Source: Lepidodermella squamata
Taxonomy: Eukaryota; Gastrotricha
DNA: 64,000 nucleotides
Direction: 5' to 3'
Assembly (NCBI GenBank): GCA_047495785.1
Contig: JBLDXI010000033.1
Coordinates: 2,294,001 to 2,358,000, forward strand
The translations under genes and the position numbers were made by a program. Every line of letters starts with the position of its first letter. Position 1 is the first letter of the stretch. Below, piece by piece: positions 1-11,262 of this stretch. The notes under the pieces were generated by a model. It was not told the DNA's origin, made no database searches, and saw only the letters and a list, made by a program, of their open reading frames with translations.

Positions 1-2466
1 GAATTTGATCACGTCGAATTCGAACAAATCAATGGATTCAAAAAATATAAGGATCATAGTCCCGTGTATAATTACTGGTATGCAATCAACTTCGACAAAG
101 ATACTTACACATTCAGACTTCCGCTAGCGTTGACGCAGCAGCGACTTAAGTTCCCTTATTATAATAGTGTTTGTGGCATTGATATTAGCGGCGTGCCCTG
201 CATGTATGTTTATACCTGCGGTGACGCCTCGTTGGATTGCATTTATGACTGCCGACCGAAGAAGGACATATTGCGCTGGTTCGAATGCAGAGAAGAAACT
301 AATAGATTTCTATGGCAATACCCTATAACGAAAAAGGCAGAGGTGCGACTAACTAGGCATTTGTTCATTTATCAGTCTTCAAATGATTTCACCATGACTC
401 TTCGATGCCCGCGGTTCCCAGCGTGGGAGAATATCTCTTGGTATTATTTCGACAATGGCAAGTCACTTGAGTTTGAACCCGAATATTCGCAATCTATAAA
501 TTCTGATGAAGATGGAGATCGAACGTCGTTGGTTTTTGTGACTAACAACATAAGTACTTTTCAAACTTGGTGCATGAGACGTACTATAGGACGCCGCGGC
601 TTGCTGAGAATCAGAAAAAGTGTGATATTTTTAATGAGGTCCAAAGTCCAACTCGACCAATGAATCATCTCATTACACTTTTTGCAATCATCTCAAGCCT
701 CTTTTTTGCTTAAGATCAACGAGATCAACACATCTTTACACAGCGTCACGCCGATCTTTTGCTGTAAAAGAATTCTCATCAGTTTTTAATTATTGACATT
801 TAAAAAATTAAAATTTTATAAATTAAAATTTCTTTAATTTCGAAATTACTGGACTAAAATTTAATTCGTATGCACATTCCGATATGCACAGTCCGCGGCC
901 TTCAAGAGGCCCATGTAACGGGTGCTTCGAAGCCGCGGCGTCCTATAGTACGTCTCATGACTTGGTGGGCTATTCGTTGCGGACACAATTTTCCTGTGAA
1001 ATATGCGAACGGAAAGGAACAAGACCTGTACAAAACCTTGAAGAACTATCATGTTACAGTCAATCACGCGCAAGATTCCCCCATCGAGTGGTGTGTTTTG
1101 TATGCAAACGATGTGCCGATTGTTGGTCCCGTGGCTGTATTTCCAGATTCAAATGACGCTCAGTTGCAGCTACGCTTGTTATGCCAACCTGTGGACAAAA
1201 CATGTGGTGATTCGTTAGCTTCCTACTTTGTCGATTACGACGATGAAGGCTTGTGGTTGCCGAACATTGAAGTCAATTGGCATGGCGAGACCATATATCG
1301 CAATAATTTCCAAATATTTCAGAAGTCCCTACCGTCATGGTTGACTGTAAAAGTTACCCCGTTGTCTCTGGAAGACAGCTGTCAGATCAGTTTGAAGATT
1401 CGAATAAAGAAAGTTGGCAAAGCCGCGAACTGGGGTCACTTTGGGGCATTTACGATATCGATCTTCGATGATCATAACCCGAGCGAAATCATACCTCTTT
1501 ACGATTTCGAAGTAATGACTTCGCGAAGTGAAACAAGCCGCTTCTTTCCAATAGGAAATTTCTTCCCGAACGGTAAATTTTCACTGCTGAGAGGCGTTTG
1601 ATTGATGTTTCGATAATTTTTGTGTTCCTTTTTCATTTTTTGCCAGCACCGCTTGAAGCTTCGACGACATTCGGTACTCGGCCGCCGAAATTAACAACTA
1701 CTCGAGTCGCGCAATCAACAAGTACGCCTTATGCGCCGACTGAATCCGTGCCTAAAGACGATAAACACTTTGTTCATCCTAATTTGTTCAAGACTTCGAC
1801 GCCATTTTGGTGGCCAGACGATACAATTATCACGAGCGCTAGTAACCGAAAACTTGCGTACATTTTCGGCTATCTTCAGATTATTCTTAGCTTGTGGACT
1901 AGTTTTCTCAAGTAAAATAAAAAGTTGAATGTTTAACCGATGATTTTTCGGATTCCTATCCAGCTGGACCAGTTATCAGTTTAAGATAATGGTTACTTAT
2001 GAGAAACCATAAAGATAAGATATCACTGTTAATACCTTAATTTTGCGTAAAGTTTCTGATTACGCCAACGTAGAACTCCGTGCATAATACTAAAATAGTT
2101 GCAGCTTGAAATCAAGTTCTAATTCTGTGATCGAATCATGACCCGCGGCGAAGTTGAATCAGGTTTGATTTGCAAATTTCCCGCCAAATGTTGCTCACCT
2201 TATGACTATAATTATGACAAAATCTAGATCACGACGATGATGGAGTCGTATATGCAGTGCCACTGAATCCCGAAACGGCACATGCTCTGAAATATTATTT
2301 CACTCTTGGCCTCGCTCTGGTGTCGATTGGCATCTTCGCGGCAATGGTCATACTGGCATGGCTTGCCAATAAACCGTCAGAAATGAACGTTGAACTATTG
2401 GATTCAATGAAAAACACCATCGACAGCGAACATCACATTTCTTCAACACTAGCACCAGGTTACTAG
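1..2466 (+). CDS. single-pass type I membrane protein with Ig-like ectodomain, 5' end missing
   Basis: The frame is open from base 1, so the N-terminus lies outside the window. Proposed exons are 1-580, 892-1572, 1647-1841 and 2228-2466; all junctions keep phase. Exon 1 has an Ig-like C...W...C pattern (LRCP, ISWYYF, TWCM). Exon 2 carries a second Cys-containing beta-rich region. A Thr/Pro/Ser-rich stalk follows, then a 20-25 residue hydrophobic segment (start ALKYYFTLGLALVSIG) and a short tail of about 35 residues ending in PGY. A polyadenylation signal AATAAA lies at 2531-2536. It is likely a cell-surface adhesion or receptor protein; no family was recognised. The 580/892 junction is the least certain because it falls inside a 30-bp inverted repeat. 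Confidence 0.55.
573..959. repeat. 30-bp perfect inverted repeat, arms 573-602 and 930-959
   Basis: The arm at 573-602 (starts CATGAGACGTACTATAGGAC) is the exact reverse complement of 930-959. The arms are 327 bp apart and flank or overlap the ends of the predicted first intron (581-891) of the membrane-protein gene. Both arms read as open coding sequence. Flanking bases are not homologous, so this is not a long duplicated segment. Confidence 0.9.
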
Positions 2467-2871
2467 TGCTGTAACGCTGTAATAGGTCGATGCTTTTATG
2501 TATTTCGATCAATGCAATTTTTAGGTTCAAAATAAAATGTGATAAGGGCGTATTTTGGGACTATCGATTTTTCGAAATAAGTTTGACCCTTCAACCAAGG
2601 TAAACAGATGGTTTCCGAAAAGACTCTATCAGATTAGAGAAAATAAATTTGTTTGCTACTTGAATTGCTACTTGAACTATCTTGAATAAAGATTCTAGGA
2701 AAGTCGAAGATTCAAATCAGTTCCAATATTACGCAGCGGTTACGCAATATTTCGACTCTCGCGCTGATGCTGTTGAGAAACAATCAAGAGGCGGATGAAT
2801 TTATAAGCCTGATTTTTTCTTTCTTTTTCACTGCATTTTCCGTGTTTGTATAGATACAATAACTATAGAAA

Positions 2872-3981
2872 ATGACAGAGGCTATGCAAACCTTAAGAAT
2901 CGATAGCTCAGATTTGAAGCCAGAGGCCCATCTGATTTCTCTTTTCAACCTGGAATTTCTTCCCAAATGCTTGGAGCTGGTTGTCAATTTCAACATTGCC
3001 AACGCCATTTCGACCAAAACCGGGCCTGTTAAAGTCTCTGATCTGGCTAAGCGACTTGGTCTTGACGCCAATAACCTGAAACGAATTCTCAGCTTTCTCG
3101 CAAGCTTCGACATTTTCCACGAACTCGAAGATGGTGAAAGCTTTACTGGCACCGAGCGGTCGGATCTGCTTCGAGATGATCACGAACTATCGCAGGCCCA
3201 CATGATTCGACAGTTGAATTTGCGGCCGAGTCAGCTGGCCATCACGGCTATGGAGCATTCGCTGAAAACCGGAAATGCGGCCTACAACCACATCAACGGC
3301 ACTTCTTTCTATGACTTCTTAACAAATCACCCCGAGTGCGAACGCGTTTTCGACTTCGCGATGACCAACATGAGCAAAGGCCTTCAAGACGCCCTGGTTG
3401 AAAAGTACGATTTTTCGCGATTTGAACGAATTTGCGAGATAGGCGGCGGTCGCGGCGGGCTGTTGTACCGAATTTTGAAGAAGAACGACAATGTCGAAGA
3501 AGCAATCTTGTACGAAAGACCGGCCGTAATTCCGAACATCATGGAAGAACTTCATTCCGACGAGGCCATCCGCAGTCGATTCAAACCTGTTGTTGGCAAC
3601 GCCTTGTTCGACATTGAAGTTGACGCTGATTTGTACATGATTTGCAACGTGCTGCTCGATTTCGACGATAGCGATGCGTTGACTATTGTCCTCAACATTG
3701 GCAAGGCAATGTCACGCCGAAACAAAGAAGTTGGCGCTGATAAACAACCAGCCCGGTTGTTGATTGTCGAGCCGGACATTGCTGGTCTGCCCCCGAATGA
3801 GCCGTCCCTGTTCAAACGCGGCCTGGATGTTTTGATGCTGACGCTTCTTGGCGGTAAGGTGCGCTCGCCTGATCGCTGGCGAGAGCGCCTCGATCGTTGC
3901 GGATTGAAGGTTTTGGACATTATTAAACTCACCCCTTCGCACATGGGAATCGAATGCGAAGCTGCTAAACATGATATTTAA
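2872..3981 (+). CDS. O-methyltransferase-like protein 1 (dimerisation plus Methyltransf_2 fold)
   Basis: Intronless, 369 aa. The N-terminal ~110 residues are a winged-helix dimerisation region (VSDLAKRLGL, LKRILSFLASF). The C-terminal domain has the SAM-binding loop CEIGGGRGG, an acidic GNALFDI motif and the late motif LLGGKVRS. This is the architecture of hydroxyindole/plant-type O-methyltransferases. The position that is normally the catalytic His (LHDW in the family) reads LLDF, so the standard base is missing; substrate and activity are unknown. AATAAA lies at about 4013. A paralogue follows directly on the same strand and a third lies at 9.0-10.2 kb. Confidence 0.85.
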   Translation: MTEAMQTLRIDSSDLKPEAHLISLFNLEFLPKCLELVVNFNIANAISTKTGPVKVSDLAKRLGLDANNLKRILSFLASFDIFHELEDGESFTGTERSDLLRDDHELSQAHMIRQLNLRPSQLAITAMEHSLKTGNAAYNHINGTSFYDFLTNHPECERVFDFAMTNMSKGLQDALVEKYDFSRFERICEIGGGRGGLLYRILKKNDNVEEAILYERPAVIPNIMEELHSDEAIRSRFKPVVGNALFDIEVDADLYMICNVLLDFDDSDALTIVLNIGKAMSRRNKEVGADKQPARLLIVEPDIAGLPPNEPSLFKRGLDVLMLTLLGGKVRSPDRWRERLDRCGLKVLDIIKLTPSHMGIECEAAKHDI

Positions 3982-4096
3982 CTCTTTTTCATAACCGATT
4001 TGTCTTCCTAATAATAAACTTTTTGCATTCATGTTACCACCTCTAGACATATAATTAACAATTACTATTGACACATTTTTCTCGCGACAATGGCTG

Positions 4097-5282
4097 ATGT
4101 TAGAGAAGGCAAGCCTTTATTGCGCCAAGCTGTATCATTTTTTTATTATTTCTGTATTAGGTACGGTTTTGACGATTGACAGCAGTACCACCCTAACCCA
4201 AGAGCACTACCTGATGTCACTGATGCAGTTGGGTTCGTTGTCCAAGTGCATTTCATTGCTGGTCGAGTGTAACATCGCCAACTTGTTGTCATCGGCGGAC
4301 GAGCCAATCGAAGTCGGAGAGCTGGCGAAGCGTCTTGAAGTCGACGAAAACGCGCTGTATCGCATTCTCGGATTTTTGGCAAGCTTCGGCATCGTAGCCG
4401 AGCACAATAGCGGTATTTTTTATTTTATAGGTCAATTTATTTATTCTATTTTTTGTTTTTTAAGGTGGTCGTTTTACTGGCACGGCTTTGTCTGATTTAT
4501 TGCGCGACGACAACCCTGACAGCTTGGCCAATGTGATTCGCCATTTGGGCAGTCGTCCGATGCAACTGGCCCTTCTCGACATGGGCTATTCCTTGCAAAC
4601 CGGCAAACCGGCGTTTGAACACACAAATGGCGCGCCTTTTTTCGACTACCTGAGCTCTCACGCTGAGAACGAGCGCCTCTACGATTTGTCCAAAGCTAGA
4701 ATGACGGAAAAGCTGCACGCCAAGATCATTGACGCGTACGACTTTTCACGCTATGGCGAGATTGTCGACATCGGCGGCGGCCGAGGTGATATGCTGCTGA
4801 AAATTCTCGAGCGCTGGCCAGATACATCAGTCACGCTGTTCGAACGCCCGGCAGTTCTGTCGAAAAACGTCACCGAAGGTCACGCTGATCGGCCGAATTT
4901 CCAGGCGATTGAAGGCAATGCTTTCGAGTCGATCGATGTTGAAGCGGATCTCTTCATGGTCGTCGCTACGTTGAGCAACTTTGACGACGAAAAATTGACG
5001 AAAATTCTGACGAATATTGCCAAGGCGATGTCGATGGGCAACAAAGATCGCGAAGCTGCTCGCTTGTTGATTGTCGAGGCTGATTTGGGTAAGCTAGCGC
5101 CGAATGAACCAGCTGCGCTGCTGAGAACTTGGGACCTAGTTAAGATGGTATCAATCGGTGGCCGCATCCGGAACGAAGAAGACTGGCGCAATTTGCTGAC
5201 TTCGAAGGAGGTCGGCTTTGAAATCCTGAACAGCTTTAAGATTCACCCGATTCATCGAGCATACGAGTGCAAGCTTGCATAA
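4097..5282 (+). CDS. O-methyltransferase-like protein 2
   Basis: Two exons, 4097-4412 and 4465-5282, joined in phase 1 across a 52-nt intron; about 377 aa. The join yields GGRFTGTALSDLLRDD, which matches the paralogue at 2872 (SFTGTERSDLLRDD). The SAM loop is VDIGGGRGD. The usual catalytic-His motif reads LSNF, so His is absent here too. The start is uncertain: the ATG at 4097 reads through a hydrophobic stretch, and an upstream ATG at 4090 is out of frame unless an extra intron exists. It ends about 135 bp from the convergent channel gene. Confidence 0.8.
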
Positions 5283-5417
5283 AATTTCCCTCAATACATG
5301 AACTTCATCATTCAGCTTTTACTTTCTAATTATTATAACTTCTTTTGAACAACAACAATAAAATAAATCATTTGTTATGCAAACATTTTGCGTGTATTTT
5401 TTGAGATGAAGAAAAGT

Positions 5418-8400
5418 TTACAGAAGTTTGACAGCATCCGCGAAGTAGAATGCTGAAGCCAATGAAATCGCCAGGCAAATTAAGAACCCGGCTATTTCCA
5501 GCCAAACAATTGTCCTCAACTTCCAGAGGACTTTCTTTGCTCGGTTCGAATAAAAGGTAACAAACCACATCATTAAGATCGAATGGAGAGTCGTCAGAGC
5601 ACAAATCAGACTCATCATCTGAACGCAACTGTTCAGCCAAACGCGTTCTGGTGTTCGCGGCAATTCGATTAAAACCTGGGCCTGTTCGAGGCAGATCGCT
5701 AGATACAAGTAAACATTGAAGCATAGTCGATCGCCCTCGTCGGGTGGCATGAGGAATGCAACCAAGGCTAGAACAGTCAGGACAATGCAAGGCGCGAGCA
5801 GATTGACGATATAATAAGCTGGATTTCGTCGCAATTTCAGCTTGTAAGACGCAACGCTGAACAAGCCTTCATCGCCGATACTTTCTGAATATTGCTCAGG
5901 CCAATAGTCGATCAGTTTCCATTTACTGCCGAGCGAAAACATCTCCAGATTAACCGACAAGGAGGCGTTGTAATATTGGACAAGATTCGTGTTTTCAGTC
6001 ATTGTGAATTCAAAGCTACAAGTCTGGGTATCGAAAGGGAAATTCGCTAGTTGAAGAGCTGAAATAGGCAAATATCAAAAATGATTCAGCGCCGACATGA
6101 TTATATTACCGCATGAAACAGAAATAACTCCACGTCTGGTCCAGAAGAAAAACACCGACCAAGTTGGCGTTGTTGGAACAAAAATCAGTTCGAGTCTGTC
6201 GAACAGAGCGCTGTCTCGCATGAGTATGTCCTCTTTGCTGTTGCTGAGCTCCAAAGGAGGCCGCCAGACATCGTTGATTGACTCGGCTCGGATGCGATAC
6301 ATTGAGTCGGGCGATACGCCGTCGTTCAGATGCTTGTTGGCACAAGTAAAAACTGCCCAAGTATGAGTGAGTACAACACTAGCTGTCAAGGTCTGCTCGG
6401 TGTCAGAAATGTCGACAAGGCGGTCCAAATGAAGCGCAACGAAAATTGCTGAAATATTTTATAGTAGTTTTAATGTTAAATCCTCATACAAATTTTCTTA
6501 CGAGCCGCGAATTTGTTGAAAAATTTGCGAGGACTTCGAATCTTTGAATCCAAGTCCATGCAATTGTCAGCGAGTTCTACGGCTGAAACCGGTGATTTAG
6601 CCGTAGCTTCGGGTAATGCCGGATTCTCAGGCACTTTCTCGGCCGATTTCGAAATGGTCAGGTTCAAATTGGGTATCACAATTTTCTCGGGTGTCATTAT
6701 AGTAGTAGTGGAAGCTAGAGCAGCTGGCGTATTGCTAGAAGTAGCTCTAGACGTAATTCTGGACGTAGTACTAGAAGTTGTTGACGTTGATATTGACTGC
6801 GACAACGTGGTGGAGGTTGTAGTGGTTGGAGTCGTACAATTTCCATCGTCGCTAACGAATATCTCATTTGAATCCGCGACAACTGAAAAATCACGACAAT
6901 TCATAGTATGCATAAATCTATCCACTTGATCAAACCTGGTGAAGTTCCTTGCATAAGCTGATAGATTGCTGCCGTTATCAAGTCTACATTGGGTGACTTC
7001 GACGGTGGAGCGTTTGCCTCGTATTTAATTTGATAGGTTACCGGCGGACCGGCAATAGCCACGCCTTGTGAGAGCACCATATGAGAAATCGTTGAGCCGC
7101 CGCATTTCAAAGTCATATATAGAATAGATTGGAATTTTTCCACAATAACCATGTTAACAGCACCTGCAACCAAACAACGATCGACTGAAGACTTGCCAGA
7201 AATAGCGGGTGATGCGCTCGTCAATATTACGTTGACCGTTCCATTGTTTGCTGATGCACTTGACAGAGCGATGTTTAACACATCTGGCAAATAATGTAAA
7301 TGATGGTTAAAACAACTCCTGTTTGAATGGGCAATCAAGATGCCCTTTATACCTGACTGAGGATTGCCTGATTGATATATTACAAAACTGATCGATGCAC
7401 CAGCTATTAATTCGGAGAACGAAAATTGAAACTCAACTCGCCAACTATCATGCATGAAACCCTTGAAATCATACAATGGCTGTAGGCTATATCTTGTAAA
7501 AAATGGTAATTTAAATGTACAGCGTCTACACCGGAATTGATGGATCCAAATTTGTTCGTTGAGTCTAAAAGTCTTATGACAACACCAGCTTCGGCAGGAA
7601 CGGCCCCGCCTCTAAACATCCAACGCGAGCCTGAAAATAAGATAGAATCACCCTTAGGATACTGAACCAAATAATGTAATAATTACCCATGTCAGCGATG
7701 TTTGCCGATAAATCTCGGCGATATACCCCATAATACCCATTCGGCAATTCTCGCAAGTCTATACTCGGGTTGAGCAGCGATGCTATTCAGAGATGCAAAA
7801 TTTAGCAATGGGAAAAACTTGACTGCCAAGCTTTTTATACCTCGCTCGCAAACCTTTGCCACGAGTTCAAGTTGACTTGGCGTTAGGGCGGTGCTGTGAA
7901 TCATCCAGCACGAAATCATTCCTTCAGTGAAATCTCGCTGATAGCACCTGCAATGGCATTGGTATTATTGAAACAGAAGGCAATTCTTAATAACCTCTTG
8001 GTTCGAAACCCGGCATCATAAAAATTAACATCTAAGGTAGCATTTACGACCTTTGCTACATCGGAGCTTTTTTCCAAGTCACAGTACAGCACAATTGATT
8101 TATCTTGCTCATCGTATACGACTGAGATAAATCTCCACTGATCGTTAAAGTTGCAATCCATTCTGACGACTTCAGATACGTTTATGACTCTGAAGAACAG
8201 CTTGTTTGCTTGTGGAAAGTTCGCCCAAAGTTGAAGGCGAAGAGAGCTAGAATCAACAGCAAATGCCTCGAACAATGGAGATCTTTTCTCCGACGTCAAG
8301 TGAACGAATGCCGTTAAAGTCCAAGAACTTTTCATTGTTAGTGCCTCCCGTTTCACTGGGAAGATAATGTAAGCGTCTTCGTCTGACCCAATACTGTAAG

Positions 8401-8746
8401 AAGTTTGCGCAATTCCGAAGGGGCCGTCGTCCTCTAGTTGTACAGAAGTCGACGCAGCTAGTGCGTTGAAACCTTTAGGCCCGAAATCGCCCAATCTAGA
8501 TGCCGACGTGAAAGGCCAGTAGCTAATCAGATTGGGATTAGCTGAAAGATTTCGCGATAGTTCAAAATGCAGCTGAAATTTTTGGGTAGCAAACTTACTT
8601 CTACCACAGTCGTTACCGGACCACTGACCTACGCACTGGCAGTTCCCATTCCCGTCCACTTGCCCACCATGCAGGCAACTACCACCCACTGCGCAAAACT
8701 GGAGGGATGTTAGCGCAACTAGTGTGAAGAGTTGAAAATGCCCCAT
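5418..8746 (-). CDS. EGF-LamG-mucin linker-Cys-loop ligand-gated ion channel fusion
   Basis: Ten exons, all phase-consistent: 8599-8746, 7995-8541, 7841-7947, 7687-7782, 7530(or 7521)-7630, 7353-7479, 6936-7283, 6502-6882, 6110-6448, 5418-6058; about 944 aa. Order: signal peptide (MGHFQLFTLVALTSL), one EGF-like module (C-x5-G...CQCVGQWSGNDCG), a LamG/concanavalin-like domain (NLISYWPF, strand EGMISCWMIHSTALT), a further beta-rich ectodomain, a Thr/Ser-rich linker, then a complete pLGIC. The channel has WRPPLELSNS and a perfect 13-residue Cys-loop, C-ALQLANFPFDTQT-C, created by the 6058/6110 splice. Four membrane segments follow; M2 begins GDR, the M3-M4 loop is very short (~15 residues), and there is no vicinal CC in loop C. 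The channel part has no signal peptide of its own, which supports one gene. Confidence 0.8.
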
Positions 8747-9036
8747 TTCTTCGGCCCTAAATTGAATTATTTTGAAAACTTGCAACTGCTGAGCTAAGCC
8801 TAGACGATTTCATAATTGAAAATTTGCTCAAAATTAACAGCGCAGGTATTTTCCGTTATGTTTACTTCTAATTAAGTATCACCGATCTAATGCAATGTTT
8901 GAAGTCGCAATATAAAGAACCGCAAAATTCGATTTTATTAGCAAATAATTCAATCAGTGAGTGTTTACTCGATGTTTCTAGCAATGGCTCCTAGAAAAAG
9001 TTAAATAACTCTTCTTTCGATTTCCGCATTCCCATC

Positions 9037-10191
9037 TCAGACAAGTTGGCATTCGTGAGCAATATGTGAAGGTGGGATGTGGATTGTTTTCAGCACCTTC
9101 AAACCACTTTGTTCCACCAAACCCTGCCAAGTTTTCGCCGAGCGGAACTTGCCACCCATAATCGACATCAAAAACATGTCAGCGCCGCGTTTGAGAATCG
9201 ACGGTTCGTTAGACTGATCATCGGTCGCCTGGTCCGCTTCGACAATAAGGAGCCGTGGGATCTTGCTGTCTTTCTGGCTTTTCGCCATTGCTAGTGCGAT
9301 ATTGGCAATGATCTTCGACGCGTCTTCGTCGTTGAAGTTGCATAGCGTGTTCGCGATGATGAACAGTTCAGCTTCGACATCGATCTTCTCAAGGACATTT
9401 CCAGCGAAGGTGCAGAAGCGATCTTTAACATCTGAGGCACTTAGCTCGGGCACAACGTGGGCTAAAGCGGCCTCGCGTTCGAACAAGGTTCCGCGAAGTT
9501 TAGCGTTTTGACGCAAAATCTTAGCGATCAAGCCTCCGCGGCCACCAGCTATATCGACCACCGAGCTGAAGCGAGAGAAGTCGTACAGAGAGTAGACCAG
9601 CTTGTTCTGCATCGGCTCGTTCATGGACGATACGGCCTTGTCAAAGGAGGCCTCGGTTTCGGGGTGGCGGGTCATGTAGTCGTAGTAAGAAACGCCATTT
9701 GCAATCTTGAATGACGGCTCGCCGCTCTTCAAGCTCTTTCCCAGGTCGACAAGCGCCAACTGCATCTCCCTACGGCTAAATTATTGAAAAGAATTTGAAA
9801 AATTTGAGATTTTTAAGGGTCGTTACAACCTCATGTGACGGACGAGCTGAGAAATTGAATGCGGGTGGTCGTCGTGTAGTACGTCGGAGAACTCGGTGCC
9901 CATGAATTTGTCACCATCGATTTCCTTGAGAATTCCATGGCTAGCAAGGAAGCTGAGAATTCTATGCAGAGCGTCCGTGTTGTACTCGAGGCGTTTCGCG
10001 AGCACAGAAACTTCGATAGCTTCGAGGCTCGAGATATGGTTAACGATGTTGTACTCGACCAGAATTTCGATGCATTTCGGCAGGGTTTGAAGGTGAACCA
10101 GCGACATGACGAACTGCTGGGGCGGCATATTTGCCCGGCTGTCCAGAGTCAGGCATGTGCCATCGCTGTCAGTATTCGAACTCTGATTCAT
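9037..10191 (-). CDS. O-methyltransferase-like protein 3
   Basis: Two exons, 9830-10191 and 9037-9775, phase 2 across a 54-nt intron; 366 aa. The join gives LVRHMSRREMQLALVDLGKS, colinear with both plus-strand paralogues. The dimerisation region (VSVLAKRLEY, LHRILSFLASHG) is followed by the SAM loop VDIAGGRGG. The catalytic-His position reads LCNF, so His is replaced by Cys. A polyadenylation signal on this strand (TTTATT on the plus strand) lies at 8934-8939. It is separated from its relatives by the receptor gene, consistent with duplication followed by inversion. Confidence 0.85.
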
Positions 10192-11262
10192 TTCGCAAAA
10201 TTTAATAGAGGCGAAAAGCGGTAAAAAAAAATAAGTTTAAATAATGCTCGGTTTATAGCATCAAGTCAGAGGGTGTGGCAAATGAACTTTCATCTTTGGC
10301 ACGGGCTTTTAAATACGTCACGCTTGACGAGTGCGCCGCGCAATAACAATCCTTGCCTGTCATTTGTCGCGTGCCGTCGTTTTTGCATTGTTTTGAGAAC
10401 ACTTTGAATTGCAATGCAGATTATGGGCTGATGCATTTCCCGCTTTTTTAAAGACCATTATAGCATATCACCTCTATCGCAGGTACCTCAAAAAACCGTC
10501 TGGATAAGACCTGGTCAAGGAGACCAGATGCCTAAAAAATAGGCATAGCTCAAATCTCAAATGATAGTGGAGTAGTTAGAGGTTTATTACACTTTGATAG
10601 AATAGAAAATTACACTTTGATGGCTGTGTAAATTACACTTTGATAAGTAGATGAATCATATTATTGTCGATTTTTTTTTCTGCTGCGCTGCTCTTCGAGA
10701 AAATACGCTCTAGGGTATTAACGAAATTGAGATATTCATGACAAATCTCAGTCTTAAATGTCTTAAAACTTTCTTAGCTCCGCGCAAGAATATCCAGAAA
10801 AAGATGAACATGGTTTATAAATCAGAACTCATCTTTTTTTTTATTTTCCAATGCATTTGTTAATTTTGATGGCATCTAAATATTAATTAGCACCTCATGA
10901 ATATTCATACTTTTACACCTATTAAAATTTCTCAGACTATCCAAGTTGCACTTTTTAGTTTTGGGTGATTTGAACCCACATTTTGAGCTAAAAATAGTTC
11001 GGGCGCCTGCGAGACAATTTTTGTTTCAACAACTGACCGCGTGCAACTTCTGTAAAAAATATTCCTCTATGCTGCCTCCTTTCTCTTCCCTTACATGACT
11101 GGTGACCTGCGTCAAAACGCTCATTTTCTAATTTGTACACGGCTTGGCAATAAACGGCAACTCATTGTGGCCTGAAGACCTTGCATTTAGATTTATTTTC
11201 ATTTTTCAAAAATATTGACAAGACAGATCTTTCAATAACCGCATAATAAAGGTGTTCATTTA
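10192..11262. other. intergenic, about 1.07 kb, no gene recognised
   Basis: No coding exon with plausible splice sites was seen. The part next to 10191 is presumably the promoter of methyltransferase 3. It holds the 23-bp-spaced motif listed separately and AT-rich sequence. Confidence 0.6.
10586..10644 (+). repeat. three copies of a 13-mer at exact 23-bp spacing
   Basis: ATTACACTTTGAT occurs at 10586-10598, 10609-10621 and 10632-10644. The start-to-start distance is 23 bp both times, while the 10-bp spacers differ. It may be a degenerate tandem repeat or a regularly phased protein-binding site. Confidence 0.85.

Noticed and set aside
861-1073. Minus-strand open frame over the membrane-protein exon
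   Set aside because: It mirrors the inverted repeat and the coding exon on the other strand; no start context or splice support.
7948-7994. Very short 26-nt intron alternatives in the receptor gene (ends of exons 1 and 2)
   Set aside because: Introns of 57 and 47 nt with matching phase give better domain sequence and avoid stops.
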